This document shows, in pieces, positions 10,148-19,394 of a stretch of DNA of 64,000 nt. Each line of letters opens with the position of its first letter. The stretch's first letter is position 1. The DNA comes from Flavobacterium tistrianum (GTDB lineage: Bacteria > Bacteroidota > Bacteroidia > Flavobacteriales > Flavobacteriaceae). Position numbers and translations under genes: made by a program. The notes below the pieces were generated by a model that did not search any database, was not told the DNA's origin, and worked only from the letters and a program-made list of their open reading frames with translations. The stretch lies in NCBI RefSeq assembly GCF_003254545.1, contig NZ_QJRH01000064.1, positions 1 through 64,000 of the forward strand, read 5' to 3'.

Positions 10148-10663
10148 ATGGATCAATTTGTTGCCGAAATACGTCTTTTTCCATTCAATTTTGCACCAGT
10201 AGGTTGGGCAATGTGCAACGGGCAATTATTGCCTATATCTCAAAATACAGGACTTTTTTCCTTACTAGGAACCACATATGGAGGCGATGGAAAAAGCACT
10301 TTTGCTCTCCCGAATTTGCAAGGAAGTGTTCCAATGCATCCAGGACAAGGAGCAGGATTATCTTTACATGATTTAGGAGAAACAGGAGGAAGTGAAAATG
10401 TTAGCTTGCTTGAGTCTGAAATTCCATCTCACAATCATTCATTAATGGCTGCAACTTTAAACTCACAATCAACATCTCCAACTAATAATAGTTTAGGTCG
10501 CGGAAATCCTATACGAGTTTATAGTCAGACAGGAAACAATGCCAATATGAGTTTTAACTCTGTATCTATCGCTGGCTCTGGATTTCCACACAATAATATG
10601 ATGCCTTATTTGACAATGAATTTTTGTATTGCTCTTCAGGGGATTTTTCCAGCAAGAGGCTAA
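10148..10663 (+). CDS. Phage tail collar domain protein (MdpB-like), copy 3
   Basis: A 171-residue third paralogue. It has FVAEIRLFPFNFAP, GWAMCNGQ, LFSLLGTTYGGDGK, LPNLQGS (Ser instead of Arg at the end of the motif) and the C-terminal PYLTMNFCIALQG block. The N- and C-terminal thirds resemble copies 1 and 2, and the middle is divergent. The TTG-started acetyltransferase begins 11 bases after its stop, so translation may be coupled. Confidence 0.84.
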   Translation: MDQFVAEIRLFPFNFAPVGWAMCNGQLLPISQNTGLFSLLGTTYGGDGKSTFALPNLQGSVPMHPGQGAGLSLHDLGETGGSENVSLLESEIPSHNHSLMAATLNSQSTSPTNNSLGRGNPIRVYSQTGNNANMSFNSVSIAGSGFPHNNMMPYLTMNFCIALQGIFPARG

Positions 10664-10674
10664 TTTAACTGGAT

Positions 10675-11172
10675 TTGAATTTAGAAATAAAAAATATCGG
10701 TTTTCGAGATATTGAAGAAAGTGATAAAACTCTTCTTAGGGAAATATATGGCAGTACCCGTCAAGAAGAACTTGATAAAGGAACTGATTGGAATGATGAA
10801 CAAAAAAGACTTTTTATTGATCAACAATTTTCTGCCCAGCATGAATATTATCAGAAGAATTTTTTAAATGCAAAATTTTATATAATTGAAAAAGAAAAGG
10901 TTCCAATTGGAAGATTGTATATTGATTTTCTTTCTGAAAATGAACCTGTCAGAATTATAGATATTACAATCTTGCCTGAATGGAGAAACAAAAACTTTGG
11001 CAGCTCTATTTTAAATGAAATTCTTAAAAAAGCAGGCAGTAATAATTTAAATGTCTCGATACATGTTGAGGCTTTTAATCCTGCAATGAATTTATATAAA
11101 CGATTAGGATTTAAAAAAATAAGTGAAACAAATGGTGTTTACCACTTGATGGAATGGAATTCTAATAACTGA
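10675..11172 (+). CDS. GNAT family N-acetyltransferase
   Basis: A 165-residue acetyl-CoA-dependent acyltransferase of the GNAT fold. Motif A is seen as LPEWRNKNFGSSIL (pyrophosphate-binding loop R-N-K-N-F-G-S), followed by VEAFNPAMNLYKRLGFKK, the usual motif B region. The frame has no upstream ATG and the next in-frame Met is near the C-terminus, so TTG at 10675 is the only start that keeps the full domain. It lies 11 bases behind a tail-collar gene and 22 bases before the next small gene. It may modify one of the operon's surface proteins, but this is guesswork from context. Confidence 0.78.
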   Translation: MNLEIKNIGFRDIEESDKTLLREIYGSTRQEELDKGTDWNDEQKRLFIDQQFSAQHEYYQKNFLNAKFYIIEKEKVPIGRLYIDFLSENEPVRIIDITILPEWRNKNFGSSILNEILKKAGSNNLNVSIHVEAFNPAMNLYKRLGFKKISETNGVYHLMEWNSNN

Positions 11173-11194
11173 TATTAACGATTAACAAAATTAT

Positions 11195-11494
11195 ATGGAT
11201 ATATCTTTACTCACTTTAAATAACTTTAATTCTCTGCTTAACAGAGTGTTTATTATTAAATTTTCGGACGAGATTCAGCATAAGGCTGAGTTAATTTCTG
11301 TAACAGAATTTAATAGTTATTCTCCGCTACAAAGAACTCCATTTTCTCTTGTTTTTCGAACTCAACAAAAAGACGAATATTACGAACAGGGCATATTTAC
11401 TGTTATGCACCCTGAAGAAGGCAATTTAGAATTATTTCTTACACCGCTAGGGTTTGATGAAGTGGGAATGAAATATGAAGCAGTATTTTCTTAA
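11195..11494 (+). CDS. Small conserved protein linked to tail-collar genes (DUF6916-like)
   Basis: A 99-residue soluble protein without signal peptide or membrane segment. It has an alternating beta pattern and a segment PFSLVFRTQQKDEYYEQGIFTV followed by HPEEGNLELFLTP; this combination recalls the DUF6916 family, small proteins found beside tail-collar proteins. The family assignment is from memory of the pattern and is tentative. It lies 24 bases upstream of the giant adhesin gene and is probably in the same transcript. A chaperone or assembly role for its neighbours is possible but not shown. Confidence 0.6.
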   Translation: MDISLLTLNNFNSLLNRVFIIKFSDEIQHKAELISVTEFNSYSPLQRTPFSLVFRTQQKDEYYEQGIFTVMHPEEGNLELFLTPLGFDEVGMKYEAVFS

Positions 11495-11518
11495 TTAGGC
11501 TAATTAAAAGCAAAAAAA

Positions 11519-14500
11519 ATGAAAAATAACAAACTCTTAGTTGTAATAATACTAGTTGGATTTCTAAGTTTTGGAATGAAATACAATACTATTATTAAGA
11601 AAAATTTTGTTGCTCCTATAGTTGAAAGTTTTGTAAAAGCTGAACAAACTTTTATTGATGAAAAAAAAGAAAATAAAGTTGAAAAAGCTGTAATTAACAC
11701 AAACCAAACTAGCACATCTGCTGTCGCTGCTGCGGTTTCTGTAACAAACGCTGTAGTCGTAAATGGAGGTGGAAATGCTCAGCCTGGCTCTCAGCTTGAT
11801 TTTACTGTAACTATAACTAATACAGGTATAGATGATGCTTTAGGAGTGAATTTTCAGGATATTTTGGATTCTAATCTAACCTTAATTCCAAACTCTTTTA
11901 AAGCAACGCCAATAGCAAACAATAATTCTTATTCCTGTATTGGAAATGTTGGAATTAATGTAGATGCAGCAGGAGGTGTTTTAGCAAATGATGTCAGCCC
12001 TGATGGGACTGCTTTATCGGCTTCTATATTAACAGGAGCAACAAACGGAACTGCAATTCTAAATGCAAACGGTTCTTTTACTTATAATCCAAATGCTGGA
12101 TATTCTGGATCTGATAGTTTTACCTATACTCTAACGTCAGCCAATGGTAAAACTGCAACTGCAACTGTAAATATAACGGTAACAACTCCTATAATCTTTG
12201 TTAATAGTGCAGCGGCAACAGCAGGAAACGGAACTTTAGCTACACCTTATAAAGCCTTAAATAGTATTACTGGCAGCACTGCATATCCTATTTTTATCTA
12301 TACGGGTACAGTTACGGGACTATTAACATTAAATGATAATCAAAAAGTAATTGGACAAGGGGCAACTGCGAGTCTGACTTCTATATTAGGCCTTACTTTA
12401 CCAGCCTATAGTAACACTTTGCCTTCTACAGGTGGAACAAATCCTACTATTGCCGGTGTCAATTTAAAAGCAAATAATGATATTCAAGCTGTTGCGTTAA
12501 CAGGAACTTTATCTGGTACGGCTGTTGGAGCTTTAAAAGTAAGGAATACTACTATTAACACAACAAATGCACAGGCCGTTAATATTACCAGCGGTGGTGC
12601 TTTAGATTGCATTTTTACCAGTATTTCTGCTAGTGGAGTATCTAAAGGAATTTCAATAAGTGGCACATTAGGAAGTTTTCAGGTTACTGGAACAGGATCT
12701 ACTGCGGGATCTGGCGGAACAATACAAAATATATCTTTAAGAGGCGTTGAGTTTATATCATGTGCCAATGTAACGCTTAAAAACATGAACTTTACTAATG
12801 CAAATAATTCTAGCACTGTAATTAGCGATCCTGAAGATGATAATACAAATTCTTATGCCGCACTGCATTTTAAAACTATCTCTGGAGGTGTTAATTTAGA
12901 TAATATTGTTGTAACGGGTACTACAAACTCTGTCGGAATCAATTTAAATGATGTTAATAATTTCGTTTTGGCTAATAGTACAATTACAGGCTGCGGAAGT
13001 GCAAATGGAATGAATGTAAATGTTGGAGGAATATTTGCATTAAATTTAAAAGGGACCTGCTCGATTACAAACACAAATGTTAATGATTCTTGGGGAAGAG
13101 GCTTTTTTGGATTTAATGGTCAGCTTTCTCAAAATCCTACGCTTAATTTGACAGTAACTGGCTGCCAATTTAAAAACTCTTTTAATAAATCAAACGGAGA
13201 CAGTAATTTTATTTTTCAAGCTAAAGGAACTACAAACAATACATTAGTTTTTAAAAAGAATGATTTTTCTAATTCAAAAACTACTGGTCTAGCATTGAAT
13301 TTTAGCGGATCTTCTGTAAATACTGTTCAAATTGGGGGAAATAATGCTTCTACGGATGCTAATATTATAAATGCCGCAATTACAAGTCCGGGAAGCAATG
13401 GTTTGTCTTTACAGGTAAGCGGTGGCGCAACTTTGAACTACAATATTATAAATAATACATTAAAATCAAGTTATAACGGCCTTTTTGCATGCAATGTTGG
13501 AAATCAAGGCTCGGGAACTATAAAAGGACGTATAAATAATAATATTATCGATGGTGGAGGCTCGAGTTCTTCTAGTAACGGCATTAGCGTTGCTGCTTAT
13601 GGAAATGCTAAGCATATCACCGAAATATCTAATAATGTAATTACAAATGCCGCCAATTACGGAATTTTTTCTGAAGCAAATGATAATGCCGTATTAAGTA
13701 CAGGAAGAATTGATGCTTCTATTACTAATAATAACATTAGTGTTATAAATAATGCTTACACTCATATAGGAGTAGTTGCCTATGCTGATAATACTGCTAG
13801 CACAATGATTAGTGCTGCAAAGGTTACCGGCAATATAGTTAACTCTGCAAGCGGATTGGCAGCTGGAAATTTTGATGTGCTCTCTCAAGGGCCAAATTGT
13901 TCGGTAATTTTGCAGGGCAGTCCGGGCTATGTTTCAGGTAGCGGAAACAGAAGCGCCGCTTTAACAGCTTTCTGGAATAGTAACAATCCTAATACTCCAA
14001 CTGGGGTAGGAATGGATGAAGGAGGTACTGGAACTATAATTTCAGGAACTGTCACTATTCCTGATAATGGAAGCGCTTCAAAAATGACTATTCAAAAAGA
14101 AATAGCACAAGAAGAAACAACTACTCCTGCAGCAGAATCTGTGAATGGTAATATCACTAATAATTCAGTATCAGCTAAAACTGTAGCAGTAAATGCGGCT
14201 AATGAGACGCTTACTGCCGGACCATTTACTTTAGCAGCCGGAAAAAGCACTGTGATTACTTTTAGTGCGACAATTAATGCTGCGGGTACGTTACCTCAAA
14301 ATACCTGTTCAGTTACAAATCAGGCAACTGTTAGCGGTACTAATTTTACAACTGTAAATTCTAATATTACCACAACATCAATTAAACCAGGAAGCGCAAC
14401 AGTTACTGCAGATACGCAAAATATTCCTTGTTTAGGAAGCACATCTGTTACTTTAAACGCTTCTTGTCCGCTTGGTACAACTGCTACATGGTATACAGCC

Positions 14501-16081
14501 ATGGCTGGAGGAACAAGTTTTGCAACAGGAAATTCAGTTTCTGCGACCCCTACAGAAAATAATACTACTTATTGTGTTGCTTGTGAAACAGCTTATTGTG
14601 CAAGCGACAGAGTTCTGGTAAAGACTGTAACAGGAACTCCCTCAACAGCGTCAGCGCCAGTAACAGTAAATGCTTGTGATTCTTATACTTGGAATGCAAA
14701 TCAAACAACCTATACAGCTTCTGGAACATACACAACTATTATTGGATGTGATACTAAAACTCTAAATTTAACTATTACTCCATCTACAGCTTCTGCACCT
14801 GAAACAATAACTGCATGTGATTCTTACACATGGAGTGCAAATGGAACAGTTTATACATCTTCGGGAACATATAGTGCAGTTGTTGGATGTGATACTAAAA
14901 CTCTAAATTTAACAATCACTCCTTCAACTTCCTCTCCAACTGAAACTATTTCCAGATGTGATTCTTATAAATGGCCTGTAAATGGTACAACTTATACAAC
15001 ATCAGGAACTTATACTCATAAAATAGGATGTGACACTAAAACTTTAGCATTAACGATAACTAATTCTACAAGTTCCACACAAACTGAAACCGCTTGTGAC
15101 AGTTATACTTGGCCAGTAAATGGCACTAAGTATACCGCTTCTGGAGTTTATACTTATTCTTCGGGATGCGATACGAAGACTTTGGTGTTAACGATCACTA
15201 ATTCTACAAGCTCTACACAGACTGAAACTGCTTGCGACAGTTATACTTGGCCTGTAAATGGCACCAAATATACCAGTTCAGGAACTTATGCTTATTCTTC
15301 AGGATGTGACACTAAAACTTTAGCATTAACGATCACTAATTCTACAAGTTCAACACAAACTGAAACTGCTTGTGATAGCTATAAGTGGCCAGTAAATGGC
15401 ATTACTTATACAGCTTCAGGGAATTACACTTATTCTTCAGGATGTGACACTAAAACTTTAGCATTAACGATCACTAATTCTACAAGTTCGACACAAACTG
15501 AAACTGCTTGTGATAGCTATAAGTGGCCAGTAAATGGCATTACTTATACAGCTTCAGGGAATTACACTTATTCTTCAGGATGTGACACTAAAACTTTAGC
15601 ATTAACTATTAACAATTCTTCTGCAATTCTAAAAACAATAACATTAAATTCTGGAATTTTAACATCGGATCATTCTGGAGCCATTTATCAATGGTATAAA
15701 TGTCCTAACACAATAATGGCGAATGAAACAAATCAATCATTTACACCATCTGCAGTTGGAGACTATAAAGTTGAGATTACCGTTGCAGGCTGTACAATTG
15801 TTTCTGACTGTATTACTGTAAGCACTTTGGGACTTGACGATTTTAAAGTATCCGACTTTAAAATGTACCCTGTTCCAAGCAAGGGAATTTTAAATATCAT
15901 TACTAAATACAATGGAAATTACACCATAATAGACGCAGCTGGAAAAATTATAAAATCAGTAAATCTAGATGCAGATATTCTAAATACAATTCACTTGGAA
16001 AATCTTACAGATGGGGTTTATTTAATTAAAAAAACAGATCGCAATTCATTTAAAGCTCAGAAATTTATTTTGAAAAAATAA
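11519..16081 (+). CDS. Giant surface adhesin secreted by the type IX system
   Basis: A 1520-residue multidomain surface protein. In order: a hydrophobic leader (1-20); a DUF11/CARDB-like beta-sandwich (about 78-135); a cadherin/VCBS-like Ig domain with GVLANDVSPDG and the GSFTYNPNAGYSGSDSFTY type of motif (about 140-222); a long right-handed beta-helix of Asn/Thr-rich turns (about 225-830); further beta domains; seven tandem 46-47-residue CDSY-containing repeats (about 1053-1370); an Ig-like QWYKC segment; and a C-terminal type A sorting domain (about 1448-1520, with YPVPSKG, GVYLIK and a final LKK). The sorting domain is the established signal for type IX secretion and surface anchoring in Flavobacterium. 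It is the last gene of the plus-strand run and is followed by an intrinsic terminator. It is probably an adhesin or gliding-related surface protein. Confidence 0.85.
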   Translation: MKNNKLLVVIILVGFLSFGMKYNTIIKKNFVAPIVESFVKAEQTFIDEKKENKVEKAVINTNQTSTSAVAAAVSVTNAVVVNGGGNAQPGSQLDFTVTITNTGIDDALGVNFQDILDSNLTLIPNSFKATPIANNNSYSCIGNVGINVDAAGGVLANDVSPDGTALSASILTGATNGTAILNANGSFTYNPNAGYSGSDSFTYTLTSANGKTATATVNITVTTPIIFVNSAAATAGNGTLATPYKALNSITGSTAYPIFIYTGTVTGLLTLNDNQKVIGQGATASLTSILGLTLPAYSNTLPSTGGTNPTIAGVNLKANNDIQAVALTGTLSGTAVGALKVRNTTINTTNAQAVNITSGGALDCIFTSISASGVSKGISISGTLGSFQVTGTGSTAGSGGTIQNISLRGVEFISCANVTLKNMNFTNANNSSTVISDPEDDNTNSYAALHFKTISGGVNLDNIVVTGTTNSVGINLNDVNNFVLANSTITGCGSANGMNVNVGGIFALNLKGTCSITNTNVNDSWGRGFFGFNGQLSQNPTLNLTVTGCQFKNSFNKSNGDSNFIFQAKGTTNNTLVFKKNDFSNSKTTGLALNFSGSSVNTVQIGGNNASTDANIINAAITSPGSNGLSLQVSGGATLNYNIINNTLKSSYNGLFACNVGNQGSGTIKGRINNNIIDGGGSSSSSNGISVAAYGNAKHITEISNNVITNAANYGIFSEANDNAVLSTGRIDASITNNNISVINNAYTHIGVVAYADNTASTMISAAKVTGNIVNSASGLAAGNFDVLSQGPNCSVILQGSPGYVSGSGNRSAALTAFWNSNNPNTPTGVGMDEGGTGTIISGTVTIPDNGSASKMTIQKEIAQEETTTPAAESVNGNITNNSVSAKTVAVNAANETLTAGPFTLAAGKSTVITFSATINAAGTLPQNTCSVTNQATVSGTNFTTVNSNITTTSIKPGSATVTADTQNIPCLGSTSVTLNASCPLGTTATWYTAMAGGTSFATGNSVSATPTENNTTYCVACETAYCASDRVLVKTVTGTPSTASAPVTVNACDSYTWNANQTTYTASGTYTTIIGCDTKTLNLTITPSTASAPETITACDSYTWSANGTVYTSSGTYSAVVGCDTKTLNLTITPSTSSPTETISRCDSYKWPVNGTTYTTSGTYTHKIGCDTKTLALTITNSTSSTQTETACDSYTWPVNGTKYTASGVYTYSSGCDTKTLVLTITNSTSSTQTETACDSYTWPVNGTKYTSSGTYAYSSGCDTKTLALTITNSTSSTQTETACDSYKWPVNGITYTASGNYTYSSGCDTKTLALTITNSTSSTQTETACDSYKWPVNGITYTASGNYTYSSGCDTKTLALTINNSSAILKTITLNSGILTSDHSGAIYQWYKCPNTIMANETNQSFTPSAVGDYKVEITVAGCTIVSDCITVSTLGLDDFKVSDFKMYPVPSKGILNIITKYNGNYTIIDAAGKIIKSVNLDADILNTIHLENLTDGVYLIKKTDRNSFKAQKFILKK
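14675..15630 (+). repeat. Seven tandem 138/141-base coding repeats in the adhesin
   Basis: Unit starts (the Cys codon of CDSY) fall at 14675, 14816, 14957, 15095, 15233, 15371 and 15509, giving spacings of 141, 141, 138, 138, 138 and 138 bases. Each unit reads CDSY-W/K-x(n)-NGT/I-YT-SG-Y-GCDTKTL-LTIT. The last two units are identical at the DNA level over roughly the first 95 bases, pointing to recent duplication or slippage; earlier units have drifted. Confidence 0.9.
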
Positions 16082-16167
16082 GGTGATCTATCAGATTTGC
16101 GAGGGTAATTGCTCCACCTAACATTTTTGGGAAATCAGAGATTTATAATAAGATCGTGAAAAAAATA

Positions 16168-16195
16168 AAACAGCCTTTGGGCTGTTTTTTTATTT
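16168..16195 (+). terminator. Intrinsic terminator after the adhesin gene
   Basis: A short GC-containing stem (CAGCC at 16171-16175 pairing with GGCTG at 16179-16183, extended by A-T pairs) with a tight loop is followed by seven T. It lies about 90 bases after the stop of the adhesin gene and closes the plus-strand surface operon. Confidence 0.8.
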
Positions 16196-16568
16196 ATAAT
16201 CTTTCTTATGCAAGCTTCATATCAATAAGCTTGAGATTTTTTCTATTCTTTATTTTGGCCAGTAAGGAAGAAGTTGCTTATAAAGATTCATTTATTTAAA
16301 AGGGGAGAGTTAGTTGTAAACCAACAAATTTATGTTTGAAGGGATTTTTATTTTGAAATAACATATATGTTTTTTAAGAAAAATTATATAATGTGGTTTC
16401 ATTTTATAATTTGAAACATAATTGGCTTAGTATTTTAGCTGAAAATCAATTATGTAGGATAACTTTGGTGAGAAATAAGCCACTAATGCAAACTCTAATT
16501 AATTTTTGATTAAGCTGACGAGGCTTGAGAATAATAAATCCCTTTATTACAAACTAAAATTAAAAATT
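16196..16568. other. Intergenic region, no convincing gene
   Basis: An AT-rich stretch between the adhesin terminator and the OmpW-like gene. I see no hairpin of note and no convincing coding frame. It should contain the promoter of the barrel gene. Confidence 0.5.
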
Positions 16569-17225
16569 ATGAAAAAGTATCATTTATTAATTGTCTTTTT
16601 TTTCTTTTCACTGGTGATATCAGCACAAAGCAGCCAGTCATTTTTGCTTAATCTGTACGGAGGGTATACTTTTTCCGACAGAGTAGATTTCGATTCCTCT
16701 TATGCAAAGGTAGAAGATGGTTTTGAGTATGGAATAGGTTTCGAATATTTTATAATGGACAATGCTTCGGTAGAATTAAAGTATAACAGACTGGATACAC
16801 ATATGCCTTTGTATACAAAAGTTCTTTTACCTAATAATGGAAACCCTATTCCTGCAGGGACTCAGCTTAATGCTGGAGATGATAAAGGCGCCATTAATTA
16901 CATTTTAGCAGATTACACTTATTATTTTGGTTCAAGCTCTCAGAAAGCGCTTCCATTTCTTGGCGCAGGTCTAGGGGTGTCAATTCTTGAGACGCCTAGA
17001 AGTGGCAATGGAACTTACTTTGCATGGGAGATTAAGGGCGGTGTGAAAGTAAAAACCGATTCGCCAATATCGATTAATCTTCATGCTTATCTGCAGTCTA
17101 TGTCAGCAGCTGTCGGATATGACTATTACTGGGATTACTATTGGGGTCCAGTAGCAGTAACCGATTATGCATCAACATTTCAGTTTGGGCTTGGCGCTAC
17201 GTTAAGCTACGATTTTAGCAAATGA
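16569..17225 (+). CDS. OmpW-like outer-membrane beta-barrel protein
   Basis: A small outer-membrane barrel of about 218 residues. The ATG at 16569 is chosen because it is followed directly by a signal peptide (KKYHLL, a hydrophobic core and a cut near VISAQS); the frame extends 21 codons upstream without a better start. The mature part has alternating strands such as YGGYTFSDRVDF, YGIGFEYFI and FQFGLGATLSYDF, ending in a terminal Phe-containing strand that fits barrel insertion. The family resembles OmpW/OprF-like eight-stranded barrels. It is a lone gene bounded by a terminator. A substrate is not known. Confidence 0.75.
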   Translation: MKKYHLLIVFFFFSLVISAQSSQSFLLNLYGGYTFSDRVDFDSSYAKVEDGFEYGIGFEYFIMDNASVELKYNRLDTHMPLYTKVLLPNNGNPIPAGTQLNAGDDKGAINYILADYTYYFGSSSQKALPFLGAGLGVSILETPRSGNGTYFAWEIKGGVKVKTDSPISINLHAYLQSMSAAVGYDYYWDYYWGPVAVTDYASTFQFGLGATLSYDFSK

Positions 17226-17258
17226 TAATCACATATAAAACATTTAACTAAAAGAAAA

Positions 17259-17300
17259 GGCCAAAAAATGTTTATTAATAGCATTTTTTGGCCTTTTTTA
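17259..17300. terminator. Strong intrinsic terminator between convergent genes
   Basis: A perfect 12-bp stem (17259-17270 with 17282-17293) with an 11-base loop is followed by T on the plus strand and preceded by A, so it can also work for the minus strand. It separates the OmpW-like gene from the SusD gene that converges on it. Confidence 0.85.
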
Positions 17301-17378
17301 TTAAGCGCTTTAAAGTTACTTTCTTATAAAAGAAACTATTCGCTTTTTCTTTTCAGTATTAAACCGATAGAATGAAGA

Positions 17379-19382
17379 TTAGATTTTGCTTTCGTCTTCA
17401 ACAGCATCCTGCCATTTGTCCCAAACTTTTACACCTGCATCATATCCATCATATCCAAAATTCTGGCTTAACTGGCCTTTAATATTAGGCTCTATAGCAA
17501 GTCTGTATGGAATTGGCCAATAGTTATTGCGTTTGTCCATAGAATAAAACTTCACACCTGGTTTTAGAGAAATTCCTGCCGGATATTTGTTGTACAGTGT
17601 GTAGTGAACAATACGTTGCCACCAGTAGCTTCCGCCAGTTGCATCTTTTCCTGATTGTTTATCCCAAGTGTCTTTGCTGTAAGTGTTTCCCCATTCATCT
17701 GCTTTTCCGCTTAGAGCCAGACAGTGAGAGATACGTTTCAACTCTACATTTCTCCATTCTTCCATATAAAGTTCTCTTCCTCTTTCTGCACAAATATCAC
17801 CAATAGTTACTGTAGTATACATTCTTGAGGCTTTAGCTCTAGCTCTAACCACATTTACATCTTGAGCGGCTCCAGAAACATTGCCTTGATAGAAACGTGC
17901 TTCAGCACGCAATAGATAAGTTTCTGCTAAACGATAGATATACATGTGTGCACTTGCTCCTGCAGTAGCTCCTTGAAAGTCATTTGCTGCTGGATTTGCT
18001 TCAGCCACAACGTCATGATAAAAGATTTTATAATGCGGAAAATCAAACCAATCGCGAATAGAATCTTGAGCTAATAGTTTGCCTGCAGCATCTTTCATTC
18101 TGAAATTTTGACCTGCCCATGTAGCACTTCCGCCTGCACCAGGAGCATATTTCAAATCTTCCATGTTTACCCAGTTGCCAACTGTACTGTTATGTCTAAG
18201 GTCTACTTTGTCCTCAACGCCATTTACAACCCACATAGGATGTTGTGAATAATAAGAACCGCTGATTGTACCAATTCCACGTCCAATTGCTCTTTGATAA
18301 TCATATTTTGCATTATAATTTGTTTTATCAGTCAATGGGAAACGAGGCGCCGCTGTTTTTCCGTCAGGAGTAATTAGATTGGCATCATTCCAGTTTGGAC
18401 CAAAAATTCTCATAGATGAAAATGCTAAAAATGATTGTGCTCCTCCATTTGGTGCTACTAAAATAGCTTCAGTATTAGCAGCAATCACTTTGTTTTCAGG
18501 TCTATGCAAATCCCAGATTACATTTCTTGTAATTGGCCATGCTGTAGGATTTCCTCCTGGATCAAAAATTCCTAAATTTCCTTGTACCAAAGAGTAGCCA
18601 GATTGATTAATCAAAATATTAGCTTGCGCTTCAGCTTCAGCAAATTTACCAGATGCCAAATAGCACTTAATTAGTAACTGACGACAAGCACCTTTGCTCA
18701 CCATTCCAACATATCCAATTTTTGCCTGTTCTGGAACCCATTCTACAGCTTTTTCCATATCTGCCGTAATCATTTCTATGATGGCTTCTTTTTTAGTAGA
18801 ATAATAACTTTGTTTTGGAACTTCCAGAATTTTAGTAATCAATGGTATGTCTCCAAATTGATATACTAGATTAAGATAACGATATGCTCTGTGAAAATAG
18901 GCTTGACCAATATATTTGCGTTTAACCTCTTCTGATAAAGTTGTTACTTTGTCAATATAAGTCAATACAGTATTCGCGTTTTTAATACCTGTGTAGGCTT
19001 CTGTCCACATAAACCCAAGATAAATATGTTCTCCACCAGCATCTCTTCTAAAATCTCCAGTAGGAACAATGGTATTGGCGTAATCGGCAATATTGCTACC
19101 CGTGTCTGTTTTTCCATATTGTGCCATATCAGAGAAAAGATACTCAGTACCAATTGGCACGCTAACACCAGAATAGCCAAAGTGAATATAGTTATTACGA
19201 AGCTGTTTATCACAAAGTGCTAAAGTTGCCTGCAATCCAGCTTCTGTAGAAAATGTAGTTTCTGGTTCGTAGAACGAAAGCGGGTCTGCTTCGAGAAAAT
19301 CTTTTGAACAAGAAACAGAAAGCACTGCCAATGCTACAAAAGGTATTAGTCTTGAAATGCTATTTTTTATATATTTTTTCAT
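17379..19382 (-). CDS. SusD/RagB family nutrient-binding lipoprotein
   Basis: A 667-residue surface lipoprotein that captures a glycan or other nutrient and lids the partner SusC channel. A signal peptide ends in the lipobox LSVSC (Cys25), followed by the usual SKDFLEADPLSFYEPETTFSTEA start. The family's TPR-like helices and the C-terminal block with YRLAETYLLRAEARFYQGN and RGRELYMEEWR are present. It directly follows the SusC gene (12 bases apart on the same strand), the standard order. No glycosidase, sulfatase or anti-sigma gene lies beside the pair, so the nutrient cannot be predicted. Confidence 0.93.
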   Translation of the reverse strand: MKKYIKNSISRLIPFVALAVLSVSCSKDFLEADPLSFYEPETTFSTEAGLQATLALCDKQLRNNYIHFGYSGVSVPIGTEYLFSDMAQYGKTDTGSNIADYANTIVPTGDFRRDAGGEHIYLGFMWTEAYTGIKNANTVLTYIDKVTTLSEEVKRKYIGQAYFHRAYRYLNLVYQFGDIPLITKILEVPKQSYYSTKKEAIIEMITADMEKAVEWVPEQAKIGYVGMVSKGACRQLLIKCYLASGKFAEAEAQANILINQSGYSLVQGNLGIFDPGGNPTAWPITRNVIWDLHRPENKVIAANTEAILVAPNGGAQSFLAFSSMRIFGPNWNDANLITPDGKTAAPRFPLTDKTNYNAKYDYQRAIGRGIGTISGSYYSQHPMWVVNGVEDKVDLRHNSTVGNWVNMEDLKYAPGAGGSATWAGQNFRMKDAAGKLLAQDSIRDWFDFPHYKIFYHDVVAEANPAANDFQGATAGASAHMYIYRLAETYLLRAEARFYQGNVSGAAQDVNVVRARAKASRMYTTVTIGDICAERGRELYMEEWRNVELKRISHCLALSGKADEWGNTYSKDTWDKQSGKDATGGSYWWQRIVHYTLYNKYPAGISLKPGVKFYSMDKRNNYWPIPYRLAIEPNIKGQLSQNFGYDGYDAGVKVWDKWQDAVEDESKI

Positions 19383-19394
19383 TGTTGTGTAATT

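Noticed and set aside
8338..10663. Tail-collar genes as a prophage remnant or as the missing eCIS fibres
   Set aside because: No other phage genes are present, and they are 13 kb or more away on the opposite strand from the eCIS operon, next to a type IX adhesin. Fibre supply in trans cannot be excluded but is not supported.
14675..15630. CRISPR-like array
   Set aside because: The repeats are in-frame coding units of 138/141 bases without spacers, inside a protein gene.
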